From: Prevotella sp.
GTDB lineage: Bacteria; Bacteroidota; Bacteroidia; Bacteroidales; Bacteroidaceae
DNA length: 64,000 nucleotides
Direction of reading: 5' to 3'
Assembly (NCBI GenBank): GCA_017462915.1
Contig: JAFTQG010000025.1
Span: 40,716 to 104,715, forward strand
Made by a program: the position numbers and the translations under genes. The notes under the pieces are model-generated. The model ran no database searches. It was not told where the DNA came from and worked only from the letters and a program-made list of their open reading frames with translations. Shown here piece by piece: positions 50,634 to 59,071 of this stretch. How positions within the stretch are numbered: position 1 is the stretch's first letter; each line of letters starts with the position of its first letter.

Positions 50634-51325
50634 TTCAGTATCTCCTTCAACTTCTTTGAGACAGGCTTTAACACATCTTCGGGGAAGGGCTCGCCCGTCT
50701 CTATGAGCCGCTTCGTAAGCAAAGCGAGATTTCCATTGATTGGGTTTTGCCCGGACAGATGACTAAACTCAGACTGCCAAAACATTTTCTCCCAATATGC
50801 TATGACATTGGCGAAAGTCCTTTCTGTGGGCTTCTGTACCTTTGCACTACCGAGGCAAACATGCTCCGTAGTATTCATGAACGGTGCTCTATAAAGCACT
50901 CCCTTTGGTTTTTCCCCCTTGAAGGCATAGAGGCTAAGCGAATTATCCTGCACCACATAAAGCAATCCAGGCACCTTCATCTTGCCATTGGGGATATTCA
51001 GTGATTTGACGAAGTATACGAAACGCTCCTCTGGTCCATGATACCATACCAGTTTGTCTTTCTCCATGCGTGTATCGCAATACAAGACATTCTCAGGAAC
51101 AGCACCATAAAGGCTTTTGTCAAGCTGTGGATTTGCTGCCGTAACGTTTTTCACCAGCACAGACACCATGTTTTCAGTGAGAGGCTTTCCTGCTCCCATC
51201 ACTCCGTTGGTGATGTCGCGCTTCTCCAAATAGTAGTCTTTGTTATATTCCTCCCCCGTCTTATATGCTATGATAGCAGCAAAGGGTTGGTAAACGTCCG
51301 TGATAGTCTTTATTATCTTACTCAT
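50630..51325 (-). CDS. PRTRC system protein B
   Basis: 231 aa. The 'YQPFAAIIAYKT' opening, 'LLYVVQDNSLSLYAFKGEKP' and 'RAPFMNTTEHVCLGSA' follow PRTRC protein B. It overlaps ThiF by 4 bases. Function unknown. Confidence 0.8.
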   Translation of the reverse strand: MSKIIKTITDVYQPFAAIIAYKTGEEYNKDYYLEKRDITNGVMGAGKPLTENMVSVLVKNVTAANPQLDKSLYGAVPENVLYCDTRMEKDKLVWYHGPEERFVYFVKSLNIPNGKMKVPGLLYVVQDNSLSLYAFKGEKPKGVLYRAPFMNTTEHVCLGSAKVQKPTERTFANVIAYWEKMFWQSEFSHLSGQNPINGNLALLTKRLIETGEPFPEDVLKPVSKKLKEILK

Positions 51326-52457
51326 AAATAAAAGTGATTAACTTTTTGTACCAATCTGACCACCGCTTGGGATAGTCACTCGGTTCTAACTTATATCTAC
51401 ACCTGCTGATCTTCTCAACCTCTACCAAAACAGGCATACCCATGTTACAATTATCTCTGTTGAAGATGTCTATCACTTCACCTACGGATTTGTCGTCATC
51501 TTCGCTTAATCCATAGCTAAAGGTAAACAAGGAATCAAGGCAAAGCATTTCGTCTGAACAACCTTCTTCTTCCAAAAAGGTTTCGTCTCCTAAGTCATAA
51601 CGTATAGGAACGATGTCGTAATTGCCCAGCGAATCCATCGTGTTCAGGTCAATACCTTCTTCCAACACTTCAAACAGCTCAGACACATGGCGGTTTTCTC
51701 CATTTGGCAGCTGATAATAGGCTCCCCCATCATAGTTTGTCATTCCTTCCCTGACTTCAAAGACGAGTTCATGGAAACAACCTTTCTTTGCCTCGCGTTT
51801 TGCTGTAATGGTATCGAAGTAAGCTCTTACATCGCCCTGCACATATCTGTCAGTGAGTTTCTTATATTCCGGACTAAGTTCAACTTCTGGGTCGTACTTT
51901 ATTTCGTCTGCGTCATATTCCAAGCCTAATGCCTGGCACATTTCGTAGCTGTCATAAGGTAGTCTAAATAAGCTGAATTGACTGAGGAATGCGAAAAAGT
52001 CAAGAAGAATCTCCTTCAGCTTATCGTCCACACACTCCAGTATTCTAATAGGAAGGAAATACAAATCTGACGTGTCGAGGCCATCGTTGAGCTTGTAAGC
52101 GACAAACTCTACACTGGAGGTATCGCCATTGTCTATTTCTACCAATTCTACGTCCATTTCCTTAACATTCTCTTTGATAGCTTCACTCAGCATAGCAGCG
52201 TCATGGAACTTGTTTCCTGTGCTCTCAAAGTTCAGCTTCTTGTCATAGACAGAGAATAAGGACCGGACTTGCTCAGTAAGGGCGGGCAGGTCTATCTCCC
52301 CGCACCGCCTCGTTACCGTCTCAATATCGTAGGCGTGGATGCAGTCAAAGCGTTGCGTCAGAAAATTACCGCATTGCCCTTCCCTGGTAGTATGCGTCGG
52401 CCTTCTTCCGACATGCTTCTTTCCAGTGCTGATCCTATCTTTTGATGAAACCGCCAT
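51318..52457 (-). CDS. PRTRC system protein F-like
   Basis: 379 aa. An acidic, strand-rich protein between B and C in the order seen in PRTRC cassettes; 'CIHAYDIETVTRRCGEIDLP' is an early marker. The identity as protein F is from position and length, with weaker sequence support. It overlaps B by 8 bases. Confidence 0.6.
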   Translation of the reverse strand: MAVSSKDRISTGKKHVGRRPTHTTREGQCGNFLTQRFDCIHAYDIETVTRRCGEIDLPALTEQVRSLFSVYDKKLNFESTGNKFHDAAMLSEAIKENVKEMDVELVEIDNGDTSSVEFVAYKLNDGLDTSDLYFLPIRILECVDDKLKEILLDFFAFLSQFSLFRLPYDSYEMCQALGLEYDADEIKYDPEVELSPEYKKLTDRYVQGDVRAYFDTITAKREAKKGCFHELVFEVREGMTNYDGGAYYQLPNGENRHVSELFEVLEEGIDLNTMDSLGNYDIVPIRYDLGDETFLEEEGCSDEMLCLDSLFTFSYGLSEDDDKSVGEVIDIFNRDNCNMGMPVLVEVEKISRCRYKLEPSDYPKRWSDWYKKLITFIYE

Positions 52458-52479
52458 AATTTCTCAGATTCTTTGTCGT

Positions 52480-52689
52480 TCATCCCTTTGTGCCTACGGT
52501 TGTCTTGAACTCATAGACAGCCTCGTCATTCTCCACCTTGGGGCCATGCACATTGCTCGTCGTAAGCTCAGGATATTGATTACTATAGAAGTTCATCACT
52601 TCCTCTGGTGACATCTTAGGGTCAGGGTCAGAAAGCTTCTGGCCGTTGTGCTTAAACACGCGCTTGTATTTACTAATTCTCAGTGGCAT
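52480..52689 (-). CDS. PRTRC system protein C
   Basis: 69 aa. 'RVFKHNGQKLSDPDPKMSPEEVM' and the ending 'YEFKTTVGTKG' match PRTRC C very well. This small family resembles ubiquitin-like folds and ends in Gly, as an E1 substrate would. Confidence 0.9.
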   Translation of the reverse strand: MPLRISKYKRVFKHNGQKLSDPDPKMSPEEVMNFYSNQYPELTTSNVHGPKVENDEAVYEFKTTVGTKG

Positions 52690-52708
52690 AATCTTTTTGT
52701 TTTAAGGG

Positions 52709-53338
52709 TTATTCTTCTTCGTTTTCAGTCTCGTCATCCTTCGGCTCTTCTGCCTTTGCAGGGGCAGTCTTGGCAGTAGCCTTTCCGGGCTTCACGTTCT
52801 TGCCGTCGCTCATATCATCAGTGGCAGCACCAAACATCGAGCCTTCGCCGAGGGCCGCTTTCACCTTTTCACGCAGAGAGTCAACTTTGGAAGCTGACCC
52901 TGCGACTGTGGTAGCGTACTTGTGGGCACCATCAAGGCAGGTGAGCGCATCCTTAAACTTGTTTTCCTTAAAGTTCTGCTCAGCAATAGCCATCCAGCCG
53001 TTGAACTCTTCCTGCGCCTTCTTTGCCTCGTCCTTGGCTTTCTTCTCCATTTCAGAAGCTTTCTTGGCTTCCTCCTGTGCGTTCTCGAAGTCTTTGATGT
53101 TAGACAGAAGACCGTTGGCCTTTGCTATGGGCTGCAGAACAGTGTCCAGGAAACCTTCGTCCATTTCCTCTGCTGTTCCGTTCAGGCAGATAGGAACAAA
53201 CTTGTTTTTCGCAGCGTCCTTAACAAGACTGTTGCCGGGCAATACGCTCACGGCAAGACCGCTCTCACTCTTTGCAATGGTCAGGGCAATGGTTGTACCC
53301 TCGGCCATGCTCTCAGATAATTTCTTGAATAATTCCAT
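52709..53338 (-). CDS. PRTRC system protein E
   Basis: 209 aa. N-terminal 'ALTIAKSESGLAVSVLPG' and 'GTAEEMDEGFLDTV' match PRTRC E. The middle is a coiled coil and the C-terminal 60 residues are low-complexity Lys/Glu. Confidence 0.85.
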   Translation of the reverse strand: MELFKKLSESMAEGTTIALTIAKSESGLAVSVLPGNSLVKDAAKNKFVPICLNGTAEEMDEGFLDTVLQPIAKANGLLSNIKDFENAQEEAKKASEMEKKAKDEAKKAQEEFNGWMAIAEQNFKENKFKDALTCLDGAHKYATTVAGSASKVDSLREKVKAALGEGSMFGAATDDMSDGKNVKPGKATAKTAPAKAEEPKDDETENEEE

Positions 53339-53381
53339 AATATATTTCGATTTGTTGGCGGCTGGTTAAACCGCCGTTACC

Positions 53382-53582
53382 TTAAAATGTCTCTCCGTAT
53401 TGCTCATTTCTGTGGTATTCTGCTATCAGACAGCCACCTCCGTTATAGAAGTACACGACTCCATTACGTTCTCTCTCGTAGTCACCTTCTTCGGCAGTTG
53501 CCTGAAGGTACTCACGGAACCGTTCTTCACTTACGAAAGCTCTGCCGTGATCGTCGAAGTCAAGGAAAATAATCTTGCTCAT
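53382..53582 (-). CDS. hypothetical protein, 66 aa
   Basis: A small acidic protein with 'VVYFYNGGGCLI'. Its leader has AAATAAGATA and CTTCAAAA but no -7 box, so it is a downstream cistron. Confidence 0.5.
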   Translation of the reverse strand: MSKIIFLDFDDHGRAFVSEERFREYLQATAEEGDYERERNGVVYFYNGGGCLIAEYHRNEQYGETF

Positions 53583-53619
53583 AGTCTCTGAATTTTGAAG
53601 TTTCTATCTTATTTGCGTA

Positions 53620-53862
53620 TTAGTTACCTATTCTCCATGTGTAGTCACTGGATTTATCATGCACTCCGTCTTTCCATTCCTGACGTGTTATATGAGTTCC
53701 ATATAAGCTGACCTCGAACAGGTAAACGCAGTGGTTGTTGTACTTCCGAGACAGCTTCTCTGCACTCTCAGATGCTTTTTTATAGGTCCAGTATTTCTTG
53801 CTTACTATGGTAGTCCGGGTTGAATGGTCGAATACCTCTACCTCTATTGCTTGCTTTGCCAT
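53620..53862 (-). CDS. hypothetical protein, 80 aa
   Basis: Start at ATG 53862 after the leader motif. A basic, strand-rich protein. No family was recognised. Confidence 0.55.
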   Translation of the reverse strand: MAKQAIEVEVFDHSTRTTIVSKKYWTYKKASESAEKLSRKYNNHCVYLFEVSLYGTHITRQEWKDGVHDKSSDYTWRIGN

Positions 53863-53899
53863 AATTCTGATGTTTTGAAGGGTTATCTTATTTGTTGCT

Positions 53900-54094
53900 T
53901 TATGCGATACTTTTCTTATATTCATCCATTGCTCTCATGAGGACTGCCAAAGAGAGGCGACCCTTGCAAACGAGCTTACCGTTCTCATTCAGAGTGCCGT
54001 GGAAACGGTCACCGAAATAGTTTACTGCTGATACCTCGTTACCGTTAATGGTAAGTTCTACCTTGTTGCTGGTGGTGAATGTTATAGTTGCCAT
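53900..54094 (-). CDS. hypothetical protein, 64 aa
   Basis: Small beta-barrel-like protein. First gene behind the promoter at 54139-54170, so the start of the operon leading into the PRTRC genes. Confidence 0.55.
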   Translation of the reverse strand: MATITFTTSNKVELTINGNEVSAVNYFGDRFHGTLNENGKLVCKGRLSLAVLMRAMDEYKKSIA

Positions 54095-54138
54095 TTTATT
54101 CTAAGTTTTGAAGTTGTTGTTTATCTTATTTGACACTA

Positions 54139-54170
54139 CAAAGGTACAATGATTTTATCATATACGCAAA
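54139..54170 (-). promoter_or_regulatory. promoter with phage operator and leader
   Basis: TTTG (54167-54170), 20-bp spacer, TACCTTTG (54139-54146), minus strand; TTATCATATACGCAAA covers -33. Confidence 0.75.
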
Positions 54171-54223
54171 TTTTACGGCAATTATTTTCGGAAAAATGAT
54201 AATTTTTTTTCGCTGACAATCAA

Positions 54224-55027
54224 TTACTTATCTGCATTTCGTTCTATGTATTCTTGCGGAGTGCAACCGTGCTTTTTCTCGAATAAGGCACTATATGTTT
54301 CACGTACCTTCTCAAAAGTCTCACTCACCAGCCATTTTGCTTGCTTCATGATTTCTTCTGTCGTTTCTACCTTCTTTGGCTTTGGGGCAGCTTTCTTTTC
54401 AAACTTTTCCTTGATGCGGTCAAAGGGGTGGGTGGTATCTTTTTTTCCATGACGTTTGCAGTATTCTTCCCAGGAAATAGCGTTTTTCCTCGCTTCCTCA
54501 GCATCACGTTCTTCCTTGGCTTTCCTATCATATTCGGATTTCCGCCAATAGTCTTTCTTCCGATCTTCCATAAAATCGCTGAATGCTTTCAGGATGAGCA
54601 AAGGGTCTATTGTACCATAGAAGCTACAATAACGTCCTGAGCGAAGTCTGGAGCAGAAAAGCACGAACTCCATCATCGTAATATTCGGGTAATCTGCCAC
54701 TATCTGCTGACAGAGAGAATTTAACTGCCAGTCACTCAGTTTGCCGCTAACATTAACGAAATTGCAGACAGCAAGTATTTGGCCCTGCATCCATGATATA
54801 GCGGTATTCTCTACCTTGTCACCTTCTGGAGTTTCAAAACCGGGGTAGGCAAGAGACAGCGTTGCGAGGGTGGGAGACTGTATTTTCGTGCAGCAGTCAA
54901 TCGTGGGGCAGGCACTCATTGCTATGGTCTGCAAATCCACCGAATACTCTGCCGTTATCTGGGAAGGGGCATAGCTGTTACGTAGGGCTATCGCCTTGCT
55001 CTGCTCGGTGTTTGTAGTAATACTCAT
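54224..55027 (-). CDS. DUF6633-like protein, 267 aa
   Basis: Start at 55027 (MSITTN), which overlaps the upstream gene by 50 bases; an ATG at 55156 would overlap by 179. 'SPTLATLSLAYPG', 'NTAISWMQGQ' and 'MMEFVLFCSRLRSGRYCSFYG' resemble the DUF6633 group found with phage replication genes; the C-terminal half is basic and coiled. May act with the replication initiator. Confidence 0.55.
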   Translation of the reverse strand: MSITTNTEQSKAIALRNSYAPSQITAEYSVDLQTIAMSACPTIDCCTKIQSPTLATLSLAYPGFETPEGDKVENTAISWMQGQILAVCNFVNVSGKLSDWQLNSLCQQIVADYPNITMMEFVLFCSRLRSGRYCSFYGTIDPLLILKAFSDFMEDRKKDYWRKSEYDRKAKEERDAEEARKNAISWEEYCKRHGKKDTTHPFDRIKEKFEKKAAPKPKKVETTEEIMKQAKWLVSETFEKVRETYSALFEKKHGCTPQEYIERNADK

Positions 55028-55955
55028 CAGCCTTTGCGATGTCATTGACAACAGCTGACATTTGACGGGCGAGGTGTTCAGCGCCTCTCTGCTGCTGAGT
55101 TGTCGCTCCTGCTGCTGAAGAGCGATTCCGGTTTCTGATTTCTGCGATAATTTCATTGTACTGACTGTTTATTTTCGGCAACGAAAAATTGTTCATTATC
55201 CATGTCTTGTTAATACTTCGGATGAACTGCTCAAAGGCAGATAGGAGAGAGTCATCGTCTAACGGCAAAGGCTTGTCTCGGTTTTTCCTGTTGTATTCTA
55301 TCTTCTTGAAAATCGACTTGATGGCCACCATGTCCTTTGCTTCCCATCCGTAGGATTCGTTATATAGCTCATGGAAATAAGCCATAAACACCTCCTGCCC
55401 TCGCGTAAACAGAGAAACATCTTTTCCGCTTTTAAGCTTTCGCCTTGCACCTGGCTCATGTGGTTCTTCCGCCTTTGGTTTTCCCTTACTTCGGCCAGTT
55501 TTCGCGTTCGCGGTAGAATCTATATCGACGTTAGGAGATATAGATAAATTATTCTTATCTTCTTTATTTCTTATGATGTGGTCAGTTGGCTGGTCACTTG
55601 GTTGGTCGGTTGGCTGGTCATTCTGCTGGTCGTTTTTTTGTTCCGCTGGTTGGTAATCTGCATATTTACAGATAGTTATGATGCTATATCTGTTGGTCGT
55701 TTTTATCAAAATTTCGCCCGATTTTTCAAGACGAGACAAGCATGTCCTGATAGTCCTTTCTGATATGCCAGTTTCAGCACTCAATTTCTGCCTACCTATC
55801 ACCACTTGACCACGCTGCACACTTATCCCCTGCCACGTCTTATCGACTGGCGACGCTTTGATGAGCAGATGCAGGAAAAGATGAACCATTTCGGAATGAT
55901 TATACCACTCCCATTCGGTTATCTTTCGATATATTTTTAGCCACCCGTCACTCAT
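54978..55955 (-). CDS. phage replication protein with winged helix (DnaD/O-like)
   Basis: 325 aa. Residues 1-105 form a winged-helix domain ('EWYNHSEMVHLFLHLLIKA', 'VVIGRQKLSAETGISERTIRTCLSRLEKSGEI'). A hydrophilic linker (about 108-127) is encoded by five 12-bp repeats (55575-55634). The rest resembles DnaD-like C-terminal helices. It likely melts the origin and loads helicase; the origin may lie within the gene as for lambda O. Confidence 0.75.
   Translation of the reverse strand: MSDGWLKIYRKITEWEWYNHSEMVHLFLHLLIKASPVDKTWQGISVQRGQVVIGRQKLSAETGISERTIRTCLSRLEKSGEILIKTTNRYSIITICKYADYQPAEQKNDQQNDQPTDQPSDQPTDHIIRNKEDKNNLSISPNVDIDSTANAKTGRSKGKPKAEEPHEPGARRKLKSGKDVSLFTRGQEVFMAYFHELYNESYGWEAKDMVAIKSIFKKIEYNRKNRDKPLPLDDDSLLSAFEQFIRSINKTWIMNNFSLPKINSQYNEIIAEIRNRNRSSAAGATTQQQRGAEHLARQMSAVVNDIAKADEYYYKHRAEQGDSPT
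55575..55634 (-). repeat. five 12-bp iterons inside the replication gene
   Basis: Tandem units with consensus AnYGACCAGCCA, encoding NDQQ, NDQP, TDQP, SDQP, TDHI. Iterons in an initiator gene mark the origin in lambda-like phages, so this may be the phage origin. Confidence 0.55.
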
Positions 55956-55958
55956 ACT

Positions 55959-56408
55959 CTATTTCTCATTCAGATAATTGTTCACCTCTTCCCTAAACTG
56001 ATCGAGACTTTTGCAGACAACATACTTGTTGCCATACTTCTCGCAGTTCTTTTGCCACTCCTTCTGCTCAGGCCGTTGGTAGCTGCCGGGCTTCTTCATT
56101 TCGATGTAGAGGGCATGGTATCTGCCCCTCGGTATGCAGAGACAGAGGTCAGCAACACCCTTAACGATACCCTCACGCTTCATCCTGGCACCCATAGCAC
56201 CTAATCGTATGCCCTCATTGGGGATATGAAAGAGCATACCCTCCTGTGCGAATACAGGGTACTGAATGGCAAACCATTTGAGGCATGACTGCTGAATCTC
56301 ACTCTCGTTCATGCCTAACCCTTTAGCGACATGGGCCGGCACACTTTTCTTGTCAAGCCCTTTTGTGATAGCGTCCAACAGACGCTTATTAAAATTGTCT
56401 CTTGCCAT
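55959..56408 (-). CDS. VRR-NUC domain nuclease
   Basis: 149 aa. 'GVADLCLCIPRGRYHALYIEMKKPG' and 'RPEQKEWQ' are the VRR-NUC core: D, E-x-K and Q. It cleaves branched DNA in replication or packaging. It ends 2 bases before the replication gene's ATG region. Confidence 0.8.
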   Translation of the reverse strand: MARDNFNKRLLDAITKGLDKKSVPAHVAKGLGMNESEIQQSCLKWFAIQYPVFAQEGMLFHIPNEGIRLGAMGARMKREGIVKGVADLCLCIPRGRYHALYIEMKKPGSYQRPEQKEWQKNCEKYGNKYVVCKSLDQFREEVNNYLNEK

Positions 56409-56410
56409 AA

Positions 56411-57679
56411 TCAGAAGTAAGTGTTAGTGAGTTGTTTCCACTGAGAGTTTACCCAGCCCCACATCGCATACATGCCGGGCTTTGGCTCATAGAGCCGCAG
56501 GTGCTCAACTTTGCCGAACCGCTCCACATTACCACCAAGGTCAACTATCCAACCATCCTTTCCTGGGAATGGACGGATGCAGCGACCGACAATCTGGTAC
56601 CACTGAGCCAAGCTGTTTGTCGGTCGAGCCATGACGATAGTATCAAGTTCCGGGTAGTCGAAACCAGTTGTCAACACTCCTACGTTGGTAAGAGCCTTGA
56701 TTTCGCCCGCTCTAAAGGCACGTATGAGCCGCGTACGCTCTTCATCGGGGGTGTTACCAGTAATCATACTACACTCAGGAACAGCGCGGCATAGCGCCTC
56801 ACTTTCTTCAATGAAGCGAGTGAAGATGAGAATACCCTTTCGAGGCTTTCCGTCCTTCGGTTTGAGCAGTCGGCGCACAATCTGGGCAAGCTGTACGGTA
56901 AGGCCGCACCGCTCATTCTCGGCTTGTAGTGACCTCTCATCATAATCTCGGCCAGTGCTATTCATGCGTACCCTCGATGAGTCAATGACATTCATGGAGA
57001 AGTAACGGAGATTAGCCAAGTACCCCTGTGCCAGCAGTTCGTCTATGCCGATGCTATACAGCACTTTGTTGAATATTCTCGGTTTCGTGCGAGTAAGGAA
57101 TTTCAGGATGCACTTATTCTTCATTTCCACTCCTGGGTTAGGGTAGCCAAGTTCGTTGAAATAATCTTCCTCCTTATAGCTACCATTAGGCTTGAACTCC
57201 CCTTTTACCTCTATGCCTTGCGCAGTGTATAGGCGATAAGGGGTAGCAGTCAATCCCAATACCTTGCGCGGAATCTTCTCTATGAATGTTTTATATCTGC
57301 CTTCTGCAGCATTCACGTTGTGGCACTCGTCGATAATCACAGCAGAGAAATCGTTGAACAGCTCCATGTGGTTAGCCACACTGCCAATGGTGGCAAATGT
57401 TATCTTCCCGACTTTCTTCTGTTTCAGCGATGCAGAATAGATGCTCGCATCAATGCCATAGCTGGCCAGCTTGCCATAGTTCTGCTCCAGCAACTCAGCA
57501 CTGGGCTGCAGAACTATGACATTGCCGTCCAACTGACGAGCGACATCTGCAATCAGCAATGACTTTCCCGCACCTGTAGGAGCTACGATAATGCCGTTAC
57601 CTTTTGCCTTTGAGCGGAAGAATTTAACCGCTGTGTCGCTCGCCACCTGTTGATAGGGACGAAGGACAAATTTACTCAC
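56411..57679 (-). CDS. SF2 DEAD/DEAH-box helicase
   Basis: 422 aa, GTG start at 57679. Motif Q 'LRPYQQ', motif I PTGAGKS (34-40), motif II DECHN (117-121), 'LTATP' motif III, and 'LTTGFDYPELDTIVMARPT'/'QIVGRCIRP' for motifs V/VI. A DNA or RNA helicase for replication or restart. Confidence 0.9.
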   Translation of the reverse strand: MSKFVLRPYQQVASDTAVKFFRSKAKGNGIIVAPTGAGKSLLIADVARQLDGNVIVLQPSAELLEQNYGKLASYGIDASIYSASLKQKKVGKITFATIGSVANHMELFNDFSAVIIDECHNVNAAEGRYKTFIEKIPRKVLGLTATPYRLYTAQGIEVKGEFKPNGSYKEEDYFNELGYPNPGVEMKNKCILKFLTRTKPRIFNKVLYSIGIDELLAQGYLANLRYFSMNVIDSSRVRMNSTGRDYDERSLQAENERCGLTVQLAQIVRRLLKPKDGKPRKGILIFTRFIEESEALCRAVPECSMITGNTPDEERTRLIRAFRAGEIKALTNVGVLTTGFDYPELDTIVMARPTNSLAQWYQIVGRCIRPFPGKDGWIVDLGGNVERFGKVEHLRLYEPKPGMYAMWGWVNSQWKQLTNTYF

Positions 57680-58169
57680 CTGCTGCTTTCATTTTGCCGT
57701 CGGGCTCATCTGATACAGAAGAAGCCTTTTTGTACTCGAACACGTCCCAGAACTTCGTCTCGCTGACAGACAGGATGACATAATCAATCATCGTACCGCC
57801 CATCACCTCGTCAATGTTCTTCACAGCAGCGTTGAGGGTGCCGGCCTGAACGAGGTAGGTGACATTGCTGCGTTTCTCCTTCTCGCTCTTTTCGTCAAAA
57901 GAGATAAAGGCAAGCCTTGCCTGATACCATTTGTCATCACTGGGATTGTCGGAGAAGAAAATCTCCTTAAACGGAGCCGGGACAATGCTCTTTACCTCAA
58001 ACTCGCCACTTACAAACGAGGACATTTCCTCAGTGATTCTTTCTTCGGCTTCTGTGTGGCTAAGAGCGTCAACCACATAGTCCTCAGAAACCTTCTTTAA
58101 CATTCCGTCCTCTTGCATCTTCTCGAAGCGGACTTTGGTCTTAAACCATTCAGCTGTTCTTGATCTCAT
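57672..58169 (-). CDS. DUF4494 domain protein
   Basis: 165 aa. 'EWFKTKVRFEKMQEDGMLKKVSEDYVVDALSHTEAEERI' and the later strand pattern fit DUF4494, common in Bacteroidales phages. It overlaps the helicase gene by 8 bases. Function unknown. Confidence 0.7.
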   Translation of the reverse strand: MRSRTAEWFKTKVRFEKMQEDGMLKKVSEDYVVDALSHTEAEERITEEMSSFVSGEFEVKSIVPAPFKEIFFSDNPSDDKWYQARLAFISFDEKSEKEKRSNVTYLVQAGTLNAAVKNIDEVMGGTMIDYVILSVSETKFWDVFEYKKASSVSDEPDGKMKAAGE

Positions 58170-58210
58170 AATACTTAAAATTTTTGTGAATAACTAATTT
58201 AACTAATTGT

Positions 58211-58606
58211 TCATTTGAACTTAAATTCTTCTATAAACTCACTGTATAACTCGCTATCATCAGGCAGTGGCAGGGTGACACCCCACTCCGTCATTGCATC
58301 GGCCTGTATCTGATTCATAAAGTGGCGCATGGCCTCCGTACTAAGCTTGCTGGTGCCTGTCCCTGGTGGTAGGAACTTTTTGCAGTAATAGTCATGCCAC
58401 TCGTTGCGAGTGCTCCCTGACCAGTACTCCAATTCCGTCATCCACATCCAAAAGAGTTTGTTCTGCGAGAGGCTGCGGACATAGCCCACCTTCTCGAACA
58501 CGATACGGTACTTGCCGTAAGGCAGTTCGTCGATCGTCTCAACAAGGGAATGGCTGAGCCTTGCCCCTCGCAGAGCACTCTTTTCCAATGTTACCACTCT
58601 ACCCAT
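58211..58606 (-). CDS. NinB/recombination-mediator-like protein
   Basis: 131 aa. 'VRSLSQNKLFWMWMTEL' and 'STEAMRHFMNQIQADAMTEWGVTLP' resemble NinB, the lambda protein that helps annealing at recombination intermediates. Weak but position fits a recombination cluster. Confidence 0.6.
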   Translation of the reverse strand: MGRVVTLEKSALRGARLSHSLVETIDELPYGKYRIVFEKVGYVRSLSQNKLFWMWMTELEYWSGSTRNEWHDYYCKKFLPPGTGTSKLSTEAMRHFMNQIQADAMTEWGVTLPLPDDSELYSEFIEEFKFK

Positions 58607-58609
58607 AGA

Positions 58610-59044
58610 TTAGAATGGCAGGTCATCGTCATTCTGCGGCTCTGGGTCAGCAAGAGGAGCGTCAATGGTAGCGGCCTGATTACTACTTGGAATGGCCACG
58701 CTCTTGAAGTTTCCGAGAAAGACCTTGTTTCTCGTCTCCAGTTCTGCAGGAGTGTGGTTGTTTATCCACTCCTTGCTTGTAGCAAGTTTAGCGTGGCACA
58801 CGTTTCCCCACTGGTCAGGTTCGCGTTTCTCCATTATCTCGATGCCCAGGGCATAGAGTTTAGATAGGTACACTTCTCCCTGCTGAGTAGTCTTTTCCTC
58901 AACCTTGATGAAGATATCGTTTTCATCAATGGGAATGACCACGCATTTCTTTACTGCACCACTCTTGCCTTTGACGCTCATGATGCCTGCTCCCTCCAAT
59001 CGTGCAAGATTGAGAGAGCCAACTAATTTACTGTTATCTGCCAT
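58610..59044 (-). CDS. single-stranded-DNA-binding protein-like
   Basis: 144 aa ending in DDDLPF, the acidic C-terminal tip by which SSB proteins recruit partners. The N-terminal region is strand-rich. It is not a classical OB-fold by eye, so identity as SSB rests on the tail and neighbours. Confidence 0.65.
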   Translation of the reverse strand: MADNSKLVGSLNLARLEGAGIMSVKGKSGAVKKCVVIPIDENDIFIKVEEKTTQQGEVYLSKLYALGIEIMEKREPDQWGNVCHAKLATSKEWINNHTPAELETRNKVFLGNFKSVAIPSSNQAATIDAPLADPEPQNDDDLPF

Positions 59045-59071
59045 ATTTTCTGATTAAGAGGTTACACCTTA

